A DNA stretch of 64,000 nt from the NCBI RefSeq assembly GCF_964340395.1, contig NC_135561.1, positions 15,067,461-15,131,460 of the forward strand, given 5' to 3'. The notes beneath the pieces were generated by a model, which was not told the DNA's origin, searched no databases, and saw only the letters and a program-made list of their open reading frames with translations. The translations under genes were made by a program, and so were the position numbers. This document shows, piece by piece, positions 44,750 through 56,000 of this stretch. The first letter of the stretch is position 1; each line of letters opens with the position of its first letter. Origin of the DNA: Glandiceps talaboti. Taxonomy: Eukaryota; Hemichordata; Enteropneusta; Spengelidae.

Positions 44750-45000
44750 ATTGATTAGATTGATTGATTGATTGATTGATTGAGTGAGTGAGTGAGTGAG
44801 TGAGTGAGTGAGTGAGTGAGTGAGTGAGTGAGTGAGTGAGTGAGTGAGCGAGTGATTGAACAATGGATGGATGGATGGATGGATGGATGGATATATGGAT
44901 GGATAGTGGGTAAGTGTTTCATGGATAGTTGGTTGAATAGTTGGCGGACGGACTGGGTGGATGGATGCCAGTGGGTGGATGGATGGATGGATGGATGAAT
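44750..45000. repeat. (GATT)n(GAGT)n(GGAT)n microsatellites
   Basis: Consecutive tetranucleotide runs, each about 25-90 bp, in intron 1 of P450 C. Confidence 0.95.
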
Positions 45001-45168
45001 ATTTTGGTTGATATATTGATGTATTGACTGCTTTGTTGATTGACAGATTGGTTGCTTGATTCGATTTGGTTCTTGTCTCAAAGATTAAAGTTCCAAACTA
45101 TCGTCAAAGGAAGCAGTCACTTTCGATTGGATAAAAGGCTTAGTGAAAGGCAATATTCGGGTAATAAC

Positions 45169-45559
45169 TAGTCTAGGTCCTGACAGGGACCATATTACGT
45201 ACTACAATCCCAGTCTAGTCAATTCCCTTGCTTGAGCAGGGATATCTGTGCTCCGATCCCCCCTATGTCATTCATATAGACATGATGACGTAGTGGCGTC
45301 CCCACGAGATTTTAGTTTTAAGACTGTAGTCCTGGGTGGATATTTGCTTATCATAGTCGAAACTGAATCAGCTGTACAAATTAATATTAATGAGCGATGA
45401 CGACAGCCTGTCAATTTGTGATGGATTAGTACTGACATGCACCTTTTCACCATGGGGAGGGGGGGGTGTTGTGTTGAACCACATTTAACGCCTTGAGCAA
45501 GGCGATTGACTAGACTGGGACTGTAGTACGTAATACGGTCCATGTCAGGACATAGGCTA
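45169..45559. mobile_element. 391-bp inverted-repeat element, 9-bp TSD (MULE-like)
   Basis: Ends TAGTCTAGGTCCTGACA and, on the complement, TAGCCTATGTCCTGACATG. The ends pair imperfectly over about 65 bp (catattacgtactacaatcc against the complement of actgtagtacgtaatac). Flanked by GGTAATAAC on both sides (45160-45168 and 45560-45568). A 9-bp duplication with long inverted ends is typical of Mutator-like elements. No transposase inside. Confidence 0.75.
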
Positions 45560-46194
45560 GGTAATAACCATCATAGGCTTAGTCTAAGAAGGATTATATA
45601 TGACGTAGAAAGCTCGGTTTAACTCACTCACTTTTGAAGTTGCAAATGCATCTATCAAACATGAGACCCTTTCCAAGTGTGTATTCAGAGAAATTGATCA
45701 AACAGAAGAACTGGTAAATACGCATACCTGTCAAACCAACAGTATGACCCGGTACCAATGATCCTGAATGATCACCATATACCTCCACAAGCCATTTATA
45801 ATAGCTCGCAAGACACAAGTAAAAAGTTGGTATATTTTACCACTATTATTTATAGCATCAATATCAAGTGTACAAGTACACAGTTTCAATTGCATTTTCA
45901 TTAGCACAGTATGTAGCGTCTCTCTCTACCTAATCAATCTGTACACAATCTGTAACATAGCAGCAAACACACATTGAATAATTGATGACATAGATACTAT
46001 AAAACACTGTCTAGATCATATTTAGAGCTATCATTTGGTTTAAGTAGTCTGCACTTTGTTAGCAGAAAACATCTTTACATATTGACTATTATAAAGTCCA
46101 CAAATTGACTGTTAGAAGGTCTACAAATTTACAGTTAGAAAGCCCACAAATTTGGTTATCCCCTTGATAGGAATGCTATAAATGAGTGTGACAA

Positions 46195-46285
46195 ATGCAG
46201 AAAGTGTTTTACTTCATTGTTAAGGGTAGTAATATGCTTTACTTCAGTGTCACGGGTTATAACATACTCTGCTTTATATATTTCC
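46195..46285. repeat. 30-bp minisatellite beside exon 2 of P450 C
   Basis: Two to three units (tttacttcagtgtcacgggt / tataacat), inverse complement of the arrays in A and B, ending just before the acceptor. Confidence 0.8.
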
Positions 46286-46292
46286 CAATCAG

Positions 46293-47285
46293 GTATTGTG
46301 TTTTCGAACGGCGAAACATGGAAATTAAGGCGACGACTTTTTCTGACTTACCTGCGAACGTTTGGTATGGGGAAAGCGTCAATGGAAAGACGTATTTCAG
46401 AGGAATCACGTTACTTGCTGCAAGCTCTCGAAGACCAGAAGATGGTTGCATTTGATCCAATGGAAACCATGACAAACACGGTGTATAACGTTGTATGTTC
46501 AATCACGATAGGTGAGAGGTTTGATTACAAAGATTCCAGATTTAAGAAATGTATCGCGTCGCTAGATTCAATCTTCAAAATCGGGCCTCTTTACCTCGGT
46601 ATGCCATACATGTTTAGAGGAGCTGGGAAGATCATAGATTTCCTATTTGGCAAATATCTTCTTCAATATAACCAAGGTGTATATGATATCGTCGAACCTT
46701 TTATCAAAGAACACGAGGAGACATATGATCCTGGTAATATACGTGATTTCATAGACGTCTTTTTGAAGACTACCAAAGAATGGGAAAAAGAAGTTTCGGA
46801 GACATCCCCTCAAATCGTGAAAGTGCAAGGCCTCCCGTTTAAGTATTACCACGTATTTTGTCTTATACTGGACATGTTTGCTGCTGGAACGGAAACAACC
46901 ACCTCAACGCTGATGTGGGCATGGTTGTTCATGCTCAAATATCCAGACATACAGAAAAAAGTCCAGGAAGAGTTAGACAGAGTCGTTGGTAAAGACAGAT
47001 TTCCTAATATGTCCGACAGAATTTATCTACCCTACACGGAAGCTACCATTACTGAGATTCTGCGACTAGCTAGTACAGTGCCACTGTCTGTACCACGTTG
47101 GACCGTGAACGACACCCAAGTATACGGATATGACATCCCTAAAGATACAATGGTATTGCCCAATATCTGGAGTGCCTTGCGGGATCCAGAATTGTGGGAA
47201 AGACCTGAAGAGTTTGATCCGAGTCGTTTCATAGACTCTGAAGGAAAGTTTTTCAGACCAGATACTTACATTCCGTTCGGCCTAG
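46293..47285 (+). CDS. P450 copy C, exon 2 (main body of the enzyme)
   Basis: 993 bp between acceptor tttcccaatcag and donor GTAAGT, phase 1 to phase 1. From GIVFSNGETWKLRRR it covers the C- to K-helices. The oxygen-activation I-helix is AAGTETTTS, the ExxR motif is EILRLAS, the beta-bulge segment is WTVNDTQVYGYDIPK, then FDPSRF, and the exon stops inside the heme loop (YIPFGLG). The substrate is not predictable. A single exon covers what vertebrate CYP2 genes split into about seven. Confidence 0.9.
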
Positions 47286-47661
47286 GTAAGTAATCCGTGT
47301 CATTAAAGCTTCACTTTTTGCTCGGTTGCCAAGAAACACGAGTCGAAACTCTTCTTGTTCTTTCGGTGGAACCACATTGCATCATGGGTCAAGATCTATG
47401 GTCTTAGCAGACATGATTATTCATTAGATGCACACTGAATATTCATGATTTCTAAGCGCTTACTTCCTTCACATAACCCAAGTTTATGTAATTAATACAT
47501 ATATTTCCTGGCGTGTCATTCCCATTTTAACTATTTTCTGTCATTTGATCCAGATGTCAGATAGCATATCTAAGGTTCATGGCATGATGTTAAATATAGT
47601 GTCTTGTTGTGAAACAAATTCCATAAACTTGTATCAACAAAAGGTTCATTCTATGTTTCAG
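47286..47661. other. P450 C intron 2
   Basis: A 376-bp intron, the shortest version. It is homologous to the 3' parts of the introns of A and B (ttgccaagaaac, gaaccacattgcatcatggg) and free of insertions, so it approximates the ancestral form or a deletion derivative. Confidence 0.8.
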
Positions 47662-47840
47662 GACCACGTGTGTGTCTTGGTGAGCAGTTGGCGAAGATGG
47701 AATTATTTTTGGTTTTTACAAGTGTGTTACAACACTACACACTTGTGTCTGATGACGAATTTCCGCTTCCGGATATGACAGGAAGTATGCACGTAACATT
47801 ACAACCTCCAAAGTACAGGATGAAGACAGTCAAACGATGA
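47662..47840 (+). CDS. P450 copy C, exon 3 (heme-binding loop to stop)
   Basis: 179 bp: [19 protein letters not shown] completes the heme-thiolate signature, followed by the final sheet ([16 protein letters not shown]) and KTVKR, TGA. Joins exon 2 in phase. A CA-rich tract follows the stop codon. This completes an open reading frame of 513 residues. Confidence 0.9.
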
Positions 47841-48149
47841 GCGTCAACACACACAAACACAGACACACAGACACAGACACACCAACATTATGTATAGTGC
47901 GCAAGAAACAAGAAATGACAACTACAGAAAACTGTACTTCGGATTAGCAAAGAATATATTCAAACAGCAGTTCACAAATCATAAACACGCTTTCAGCACA
48001 AACTTATCCTATATAAATATACATATATACACATACATATATATAATATACATATATTATATTATAAGCATCCATGATTTCTGTTACAGTACTGTAAATG
48101 GCTTATTCATTCACAGGTGCCAACATATGCAATCATATTTTTGATGCTT

Positions 48150-48251
48150 TCGTTTCAATTTCTAGGAATTAGTAGACACACAAACATTATACACACATAC
48201 ACAAATGCAGGCCGGCATGCAGGCATAGTCATGATAGTATGGTACATGCAT

Positions 48252-48344
<93 letters not shown>

Positions 48345-48510
48345 GAAACTGCTAATATTTTAGGAGAAAAATCATGTTTAACTTTTACTGTTTAACAAGT
48401 CTTTTCAAAGTTAAAATATGAACAATTGAGATTGAATAGGAATAAATGCTAACCGCTGAATTATATTTACCAACAAAGAGTCCACAACCCCTCAGTGGAG
48501 AGCAAGGCGT
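48150..48510. repeat. P450 3'-flank repeat, inverse copy
   Basis: Inverse complement of the unit at 21650-22365: aatttctaggaatt, (CA)n, (CAA)n, gctaatatttta, tccacaacccctcagtgg. Shows that the P450 duplication extended at least 650 bp beyond the stop codon. Confidence 0.8.
48256..48343. repeat. (CA)n(CAA)n microsatellite
   Basis: Dinucleotide run of about 45 bp followed by trinucleotide run of about 42 bp. Confidence 0.95.
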
Positions 48511-49084
48511 ATATAATGGATGGATGGTTGGCTGGCAGGGTGGATGGACGAATCGTAAATGTGTATCGAGAGATTTATCACACCAGTTAATATACATGTA
48601 TACACGAGGGCCAACGAGCATATAATTGATTGGTCGATCGATTTATTGATTGATTAATTATTTTATTGAATGCTTGTTCGATTGAATGATCAATTTTATG
48701 ATGAAATAAAACTTATTTTGTGTGTGATATTGATCAATTGACTCATTTATTAATTTGGTGATATAAAACTTTTTCCTTCTTTCTTTGGCTACGATACTTT
48801 TCTCTATTTCAGTTGTATATAATTCTCTCTTTATTGACTAATTAAATACATTTTGTCCATTCTTCTTCTCTTGTCTAAATTAAAACACCCCATAACTCAG
48901 AATTAGCATGGCCTGGATCAGTTATCGCGAACATTTGCTTTATATCTAATCTTCTGGAAGATTATCACATTGGACAAACAGTCAGACATGGACACACTAG
49001 TTATAATTATGCATAACTGAGAGTGATAATCTCCCAGAAAATAATAAATAGAGCAAACTGTTAGTGTAAGTGATATCTTGCCAG
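48511..49084. other. no gene recognised; spacer between P450 C and D
   Basis: AT-rich intergenic sequence. Contains short ttgattgatt runs near 48640-48660. No ORF of interest. Confidence 0.4.
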
Positions 49085-49125
49085 TGTGAGGGCGCCCCCG
49101 TCAGGGCGTACCCTACAGACTACAC
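49085..49125. repeat. palindromic repeat gamma, inverse half-copy, at the D start
   Basis: gtgagggcgccccc and cagggcgtaccctacagacta are the inverse complement of the left half of repeat gamma. It ends about 50 bp before the exon D start codon, where copy C has its TATA-like box and leader. Confidence 0.65.
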
Positions 49126-49175
49126 TGACGACTGACTACATTGCAAACAGTGAACAAAAATTAAGGCACGCTACG

Positions 49176-49545
49176 ATGTCACTCAACATGATATTGCCAA
49201 ATTTACAGAAATGGCTGGACTTGCGTACAGTGTTGATAGCCGCCATCGTTTACCTGACAATTTATTTGATATTCAACCTATTCAAGACCAAGCAGAGAAA
49301 TTTACCGCCAGGGCCTTGGGGACTTCCTCTCGTCGGTAACCTGTATGAGTTCATCGGCGTGACACAATTCCGTACTTTTCGCGATATAGCCACCAAGTAC
49401 GGTGATGTCTTTACGGTACGTCTGGGCACACAGTTGGTCGTAGTTCTCAACAAGTACGATGCTATCAGGAGTGCTTTGGTGGAGAAAGCTGACGACTTCG
49501 TAGGAAGACCTACGCTCCCTATCAAAATAGGAAGCCTCGATAACG
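49176..49545 (+). CDS. P450 copy D, orphan exon 1
   Basis: Exactly 370 bp, like exon 1 of copy C, ending in phase 1 at GTAAGA. It has anchor VLIAAIVYLTIYLIF, hinge PPGPWGLPLVGN, then FRDIATKYGDVFTVRLG and ADDFVGRPTLP. It is intact, with only scattered substitutions against C. The start at 49176 is chosen because it aligns with C; an upstream in-frame ATG at 49086 lies in repeat gamma. No exon 2 or 3 follows on the plus strand to the window end, and an unrelated GPCR lies on the other strand, so D is probably a truncated duplicate. Confidence 0.8.
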
Positions 49546-50862
49546 GTAAGAGTGTGATGACACGAGATGATCAAAATACTATCTATTACACCGCATCAGG
49601 CGTTTTAATTCTGTCGTATTAATAGACAAGAACTGAACCACGAATCACGAGTTATTCAGTTTATTCTGCCGAGCGAAAGAGACTGAAAATTCAGCAGAAT
49701 AAACCGAACCACTCATGAAAATAACTTCTGTATACCCTACCATGTAAAATGAGGCCAAGGACGAACGCCATGGCGTACTATTTAGGGAACCTTCAGTATT
49801 TACACGGGGAGGACCGGAGGAATCGGGGGCATAAATTACGATTGAACTTGTGATTTCGGGATTTCTGGTCCTCCGGACTGGGACTAGTATTTTTGTAGCC
49901 AAGGCGAGGTAAAATTACTAAATAGTCGATTTATTGCTGATATTTGAACACAGATGCGTTAAATCTTTAGTTACTAGCGTTTCAGGTAAGCCCAGGTTTC
50001 ACAACTGTCTCTTTGTAGGCGACTTACTCCGTATGCAAGCAGGGTGACATGGACCCTCAGACCACTAGTGGTCAACCAGTCTGAGATGGATCATAGACCC
50101 TACGAAATGGATGTAGCCTAGTAGAAATGTCTGTATTTGTGAACAGTAAGGAATGTCTCTCAGATAGACTGTGTCCATGACTGTACAATGTTGTGTCAAT
50201 CAAGGCCTCTTCGCAGGTTTGTGAAAATGATGCTGGGGACTAATCTCCATTTCAAAAAGGGAAGTTTTTCTAACTGAAAAAGGTGTTTGTCCTGAATGTT
50301 CGATAACTTGCATTTCCGTCATTTTCTCGTCTCTGTTAATTTTAGCGACGAAGGGATATGATATTCTATAGAACGCCTTTTGTTTTATCAATTACAAACA
50401 ATAGCATGTGAAGGGCGATATAATGTTGCCTTGTCCGAGAAACGGGAAGTACACTAGCTGTTTTCACTTCACTGCTCACACTTACATTGAAGAGCTAGTC
50501 AGTAATCTTGGCTAGTCTATTCTATTGTCAAACAGAATTTTCCCTCAAATTCAACATCACTGTCAGAATATATTCGAGAAAGGTTTACAACGTTTATACT
50601 TTATTCATCCTGGATTCAATAGCAAGTGTACATTCTTTGATCACGGATTTGCGAGTGCAAAACATTATAAAAGTTTGTGTTCCTTGTCTGTGTAACCTCA
50701 GACCACTGAAAATATTCATTAGTAGTCTGAGTGTGAGTTGGAACACATCTCCGTTTATAGTGCTAGTTGTGTGTATTCACTAAGACGTTTCAATATAATA
50801 ATCATATGGACGTTTTATTTTCAACATCACGCAAACCATTGGCCTCTTTTCATGGTAGCGAT
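49546..50862. other. no gene recognised; intron-like sequence and repeats
   Basis: Begins with sequence homologous to P450 C intron 1, then diverges. Contains gggaaccttcagtatttaca and gaggaccggagg at 49785-49820, shared with 37002-37052, and a palindromic actagtggtcaaccag region near 50080. No credible ORF. Confidence 0.4.
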
Positions 50863-51018
50863 TAGTCTATCTGCTAGACCTCGGATGTTCTTCCGATACA
50901 ATACGACACACGACCGAACATCGCTATCGAGGATGGAACATCCAAGGCAAGCCCTCACTGCGAACTTCGTTCGCTTATAGTATCGAAAGGAAGCACGAAC
51001 ATCTAGCAGCAAGACTAG
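50863..51018. mobile_element. hAT-like MITE, 156 bp, perfect 8-bp TSD
   Basis: Ends TAGTCTATCTGCTAGACC and CTAGCAGCAAGACTAG, flanked by GTAGCGAT (50855-50862 and 51019-51026). Closest relative is the outer part of 40742-41258 in inverse orientation. Confidence 0.85.
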
Positions 51019-51043
51019 GTAGCGATTTGACAGACGCCAACAA

Positions 51044-51160
51044 AATCGAATTTTAGACTCTAATATTACTCTTCGCACGTACAGAGTACTTTTTATAGGA
51101 TAATATCATAAAAAGTGAATCAGAGCAAGCATCTAACCTAGAGTCTAAAATTAGATTTTA
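51044..51160. mobile_element. short inverted-repeat element (about 115 bp)
   Basis: aaaatcgaattttagactct at the left is the near-complement of agagtctaaaattagatttt at the right. No clear target duplication; MITE-like. Confidence 0.45.
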
Positions 51161-51466
51161 TCCGATAATGGATAGTTGTGTAATGTCGCGTCTTCATGGG
51201 GTCAGGTGTAAAAAAGACGGGTCAAAGTTTGGAAATGTGCACTCAGAGAACTGCGACACAACTGCTGACAGAGTTCTCAAATCATATTTCAGAGCTAAGG
51301 TAGCTATTGTCCTGCGTGTTCATTATAAAGCAGCCAAGTTCGCGTCACAATTTGTAAAATAACGCTACGACATTATACTAAACAATAAAGAATAAATAAG
51401 CCTTTGAAGTTTCTGTGCTCCTACTATAAATACTTCCTATGAATCTGGCCACAGCTACTCATGTCC

Positions 51467-51580
51467 TAGTCTAGCTGCTAGACCTCAGGTGTTATTCCGA
51501 ATTTACAATACGACAAGGATGGGCGTTTGCCATCACAGCGAACTTCGTCGAGAGAAAGCCCGAACGTCTAGCAGCAAGAC
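51467..51580. mobile_element. hAT-like MITE, degenerate copy
   Basis: Starts TAGTCTAGCTGCTAGACC and ends GTCTAGCAGCAAGAC. The last bases and the target duplication are not preserved. Same family as 28502-28602. Confidence 0.65.
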
Positions 51581-52642
51581 AACTTTCTATAGTGGTCTGA
51601 GTGCACCATGCATACAATGAAAAGATGGAAAAGAAGATTATGCAAATACCCGACACTTCTTTATTTCTGTTGATATAGATGATGAGGCCAATTAACACAT
51701 TTCTACCAGCTTAGCATATTAACTAACCTCGGATTTTCGAGGTTGGGAAGTTCTCAATTGGTCATACTTTAGCATCGGAGAGAATTGTAATGTCTTGTGT
51801 ACCTACATGTACATGTATATCAACATAATTTGATGACAGGGATGGACTATTATACATTTATTGCCTGGCTATGATGTAGACGTCTATTATTGAATAATTG
51901 TTATATAGCAATTATATATTTCCCCCGAGACTGAAAGACGAGTTGTATGTAGTTGTGAATTGGTAAATAATAACACCAGGGTAATATGACATCTACCAGT
52001 CTCGGAATAAGGCCAGGCATGCAATAAATGTGTTATCACACAGTATATTCTCAGGCACATATTCTTGACATAGTCAAAGCAAATCCCCGGTAAGATTTCT
52101 GTGCTACATGAATATTGCTTGGCATAGGGACAATAATAGAACATGGGTAGTGTCCCTATATATGCAAATTAAGGTCATTATGGGTCAATAATCCATATCA
52201 AGTGATACGACCTAAGCCAATCACTGAAGGCTGTGTAGTAATATGTGCTAACATTTCAGTTAGTATTGTGTCATGAGGTTGGAATAGTTTGAGATGAAAC
52301 AATCTAGTCTCTTTGATCTAAGCTATTTTTCATCAAGTTGACCATAAAAAAAGAGCACGTTATGGTCCCATTTATCACCATTAAAGATACCTTATTTAAA
52401 TAACTGGATATATATATATATATATGATTTTAGAATATTTTACATTTTAGAATAAGTTAATTATATTTTTCATTATTTAATAGAAGTTATTGGATTTTAA
52501 AATCAAGACAACAGATGGAGCAAGACACTCGTATAATGGCAACTAAGGACAGGGAAGAGAAGAATAGGAAGACAATAAAAGGAGATGGTGATGAGATGAA
52601 ATAACCACGTACATGAATACGGCAACATAGAGTACAATTTCA
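51581..52642. other. no gene recognised
   Basis: AT-rich sequence; (TA)n at 52409-52424. Partial inverted words (agtctcgg / ccgagact near 51925 and 52005) suggest an old inverted-repeat element, without clear ends. Confidence 0.35.
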
Positions 52643-52748
52643 AGTAGTCTATAAGGTACGCCGTGACCGGGTGCCCTCACCCATCGATCAACTCCTCCCA
52701 CAGGAGGCCGCGGTGAGGGCGGAACGGCACGACGTATCTTCAAGTCTA
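52643..52748. mobile_element. palindromic repeat gamma, most complete copy
   Basis: About 106 bp whose halves are imperfect inverted repeats (agtctataaggtacgccgtg against the complement of cggcacgacgtatcttcaag; gccctcac against gtgagggc). TTCAAGT occurs on both sides (about 52637-52643 and 52741-52747), a possible 7-8 bp target duplication. Other copies at 28603, 37366 and 49085. Confidence 0.6.
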
Positions 52749-53221
52749 AATGGCAAGCGACAGAGGAGAATGGAAATTGCTGGAGGAGGGCTTCAGCCAT
52801 AAGTGGATGAACATAGCTTCAACTAACTAACAATTATTGGATTTTGAACTTTGAAATACATTCATATATAATTTTCATGTGTCTAGTACATATATTTTAG
52901 ACAATCACATGACTATATATCTAAATATGTTTTTTGAAAGAATAAATGAGTATACATGTAATTTATGCAAATGAGGTACTTACGGGAAGCTGATTGATAA
53001 AATTAAAAAGTTAACATTGATTAGAAATAGCTAATTGTTTGTTGATTTTACCTGAGTAATCACTATAATACGTTACGTCTATACAATTGGTTTGACATGA
53101 TATGTGCAAACAAGAAGTTTAGAAAAATCATTTTTTAAGAAATTACAATCACTTACACCTATAACCTCTCCTGAACACCTAACCTGTCTTGTATCACAGA
53201 AGTACAGCCAATTTCAAAATA

Positions 53222-53582
53222 CCGTGCAGCTTTTCTCTTTGATACAACCACGCAGAAACTAATAACAAACATGGACATGCTACACTTTAAGATAGCAAGA
53301 TTGAATGAGTATAGTTTCTTGCCACATTTTGTCTAAGTGGAATGAACTACACATGCCAACATACAGACATCAAATGAACACCGCAGAAGACATTTTACGC
53401 GTGTGTTTGATTCTAAGACAAACATCGGCGCCCGAATGTCTGCATGGAGTTGTAATACATTGAAATGGTTTATTTCATTTATATTAAACGTAACAAAAGA
53501 ATGCAATCTTGCTATTGTTGTGCGGCATTTGCAGTTTTTTGTTGGTTTCTGTGTGGTTGCATCAAACAGAAAAGCTGCACGG
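53222..53582. mobile_element. 361-bp long-TIR MITE with TA duplication
   Basis: Left CCGTGCAGCTTTTCTCTTTG and right (complement) CCGTGCAGCTTTTCTGTTTG pair with few mismatches over about 45 bp, with further pairing inside (tagcaagattgaatg against gaatgcaatcttgcta). TA flanks both ends. A solo half-copy lies at about 60035-60150. No ORF of significance; possibly Tc1/mariner-like or similar TA-targeting family. Confidence 0.7.
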
Positions 53583-53644
53583 TATTGTATTTTCATTATC
53601 TTGTTTCATGTACGACATTGATAGATAAGAACATCACTTCAGAC

Positions 53645-53722
53645 CCACCCACCCATTCATTCATTCATTCATTCATTCATTCATTCATTCATTCATTCAT
53701 TCATTCATTCATTCATTCATTA
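53645..53722. repeat. (ATTC)n microsatellite
   Basis: About 18 ATTC units. Confidence 0.95.
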
Positions 53723-54052
53723 CAACTTTTAATACAAGTAATTGTAATACAATGTTACTATTGTACCCAACCCGTGGCAGTAGACTAAATAATGCTTAAC
53801 ATGTATATATTTTCCCAGACTTAATTGACTCCAGTGGTAACACTGTACTATTAATACATTTTCATTTTGTTGGCGTTTCCGATGTGTTGTCCTTATTTTG
53901 TCTACCAATGTTGTATAAATCAAGATAAGAATACGTTTGTGGCGCACCCTCTAATGACTTAATGGTTGTAATGACTTAAAATTGGGCATTTAGCATTTGC
54001 TATCGTCTCTTTAATAACTGGCCACGATAGTACGTCTACAGACGCCAGAATA

Positions 54053-54414
54053 CGAGGCTGAGGAGTACATTGCTCACCACAATGTTAAAAAAAACCTCCG
54101 GAATGTTTTACTCTCCACTATCATGGTAAAAAGTCTCCCTCCAGAATGGTGTGCTCTCCGCAAAGATTTTTTTTTTTGAACATTGTGGAGAGTAAAACAT
54201 AACAGAGATACAATTGTTTAACATTGCAGAAAGTAAAACATTCCGGAGGTATTTTTTTAACATTACGGAGAGCTCTCTATTACACAGATGACTTTTTAAC
54301 ATTGTGGAAAGCAAAACATTATGGAGATGGGCTTTTTAAGATTGCAGAGAGTAAAGCATTCCGGATATGTTTGTTTTTTAACATTGCAGAGAGCAATTTA
54401 CTTCTCAGCCTCGG
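54053..54414. mobile_element. small foldback-like element with subrepeat arms
   Basis: Ends cgaggctgaggagtacattg and, on the complement, ccgaggctgagaagtaaattg. The inside consists of about ten imperfect units (aacattgcagagagtaaaac / attccggag) that face one way on the right and the other way on the left. Same design as the 1.9 kb foldback at 25674 but unrelated in sequence. No target duplication identified. Confidence 0.6.
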
Positions 54415-54457
54415 TGTTTAGTGCAATGTAGCACACATTTTTGAATATATATAACAC

Positions 54458-54700
54458 TCAATCTTCTGTCTCCACTGGAAGTGCTTGAATTTCTTGGCTG
54501 TTGGAATTTGCACCAGCATGTCCACGGTTTTGAGATGAAAATCGTCTGTTAATGTAACCAAGTGAAAGCGAGTTCGTCCTTTGGGATGTACGTGGATAAA
54601 CTGAACTCGTTGTGTTTACGAACGTGGATGATTCTCCCTGCGATGACGTCCCGCTCCCAACCATTTGACAACACTGTAAACAGAGAGATCGCAAGTCCTT
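54458..54700 (-). CDS. class A GPCR, last coding exon (cytoplasmic tail)
   Basis: 81 codons including the stop, after acceptor tattttttcag, phase 0. It begins KDLRSLCLQCCQM, the end of helix 8 with a Cys cluster suited to palmitoylation, followed by a Ser/Thr-rich tail (SSQGESSTFVNTTSSVY) that offers kinase and arrestin sites, ending ETED. It follows the TM6-TM7 exon on the same strand in matching phase. Confidence 0.75.
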   Translation of the reverse strand, partial: KDLRSLCLQCCQMVGSGTSSQGESSTFVNTTSSVYPRTSQRTNSLSLGYINRRFSSQNRGHAGANSNSQEIQALPVETED

Positions 54701-54789
54701 CTGAAAAAATATATCACAGAATTTGAGTGAATATTTTATATGACTTGTGGACACGTTGTCTTAATAATTCAACCGTTAAATCTAAGCAA

Positions 54790-55080
54790 TGTTGACTGCA
54801 TAACTATGAGTTAGGTATTTCTCTATTCCGATTTCAGATATTTGCGACTTGAACGTAATATTTGTTAAGAGCGGTTTGTGGTTAAATAGAGCAGAATGAC
54901 GTCATACCACTGGTAATAAATAAAATCAGTTAATTCGACATGCGTTGATTATGTGTCAGTTGCAAGATAATAAAAAATAAACTCTGATGTATAGAGTTTC
55001 ACAAGTGCGCAGGTTTCGACTACTCCAGAGTTCGTATATGTGATACACTATTTTATATTTTCTATGAAGTAATGACGAAC
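54790..55080. other. GPCR intron, no further gene recognised
   Basis: Part of the 886-bp intron (54701-55586) between the GPCR tail and TM6-TM7 exons, which is largely filled by the microsatellites at 55107-55507. Confidence 0.6.
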
Positions 55081-55103
55081 AATTGACCCAGAGAGAAAAA
55101 GGA

Positions 55104-55507
<404 letters not shown>

Positions 55508-55586
55508 AGTGAACATAAGTATATTCGTATATGTTCTACTTGTTAACATTATAACAATACCATTACTTTTATATAAGTTAGCCTAC

Positions 55587-55802
55587 CTTGAATCGATCGC
55601 TGAGAAAAACATAAATAATAGGATTTACAAGAGCGTCTGATATCACCATCCATATAAACGTACACGCACGGGCTGTCCTTGTAGCATACGGGTCTGTTAC
55701 AAAGAACTCACCATTATACGTTACCAGAAACAAGTTGTATACATTGGGAGGTAACCAACTGATTGCGAACAATACTACTGCAGCGACCGCGTTTCTAATA
55801 GC
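55587..55802 (-). CDS. class A GPCR exon: TM6, loop 3, TM7
   Basis: 72 codons between acceptor ttccactctag and donor GTAGGC, phase 0 at both ends. Encodes AIRNAVAAVVLFAISWLPPN (TM6, with SWLPP in place of the usual CWxP), an extracellular loop (TYNGEFFVTDPYATR), and TM7 with the conserved NPIIYVF (NPxxY) followed by LSDRFK at helix 8. The motif set is that of rhodopsin-family peptide receptors, which couple to G proteins in the plasma membrane. Confidence 0.85.
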
Positions 55803-56000
55803 CTAGAGTGGAATAGTAAAAAAAATACAACTTTAATATCACATATCTAACGAGGATGGATATCACACTCTATAATACTGTTAGTTTTAATTTGTGATTA
55901 TGAAAATTATATTGATAATATCATTTTTATATCCAATGATGCCTCAATAACAGATACGATTGTTTAGTAAAATTCATCAAAAAATAAAACAGATGCTTTT

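Larger units (their letters stand above)
44290..46292. other. P450 C intron 1
   Basis: Contains the GAGT/GATT/GGAT microsatellite block (44750-45000), a MULE-like inverted-repeat element (45169-45559) and, in its last 350 bp, sequence shared inversely with the region upstream of exon 2 in copies A and B, including 2-3 units of the 30-bp minisatellite. Confidence 0.8.
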
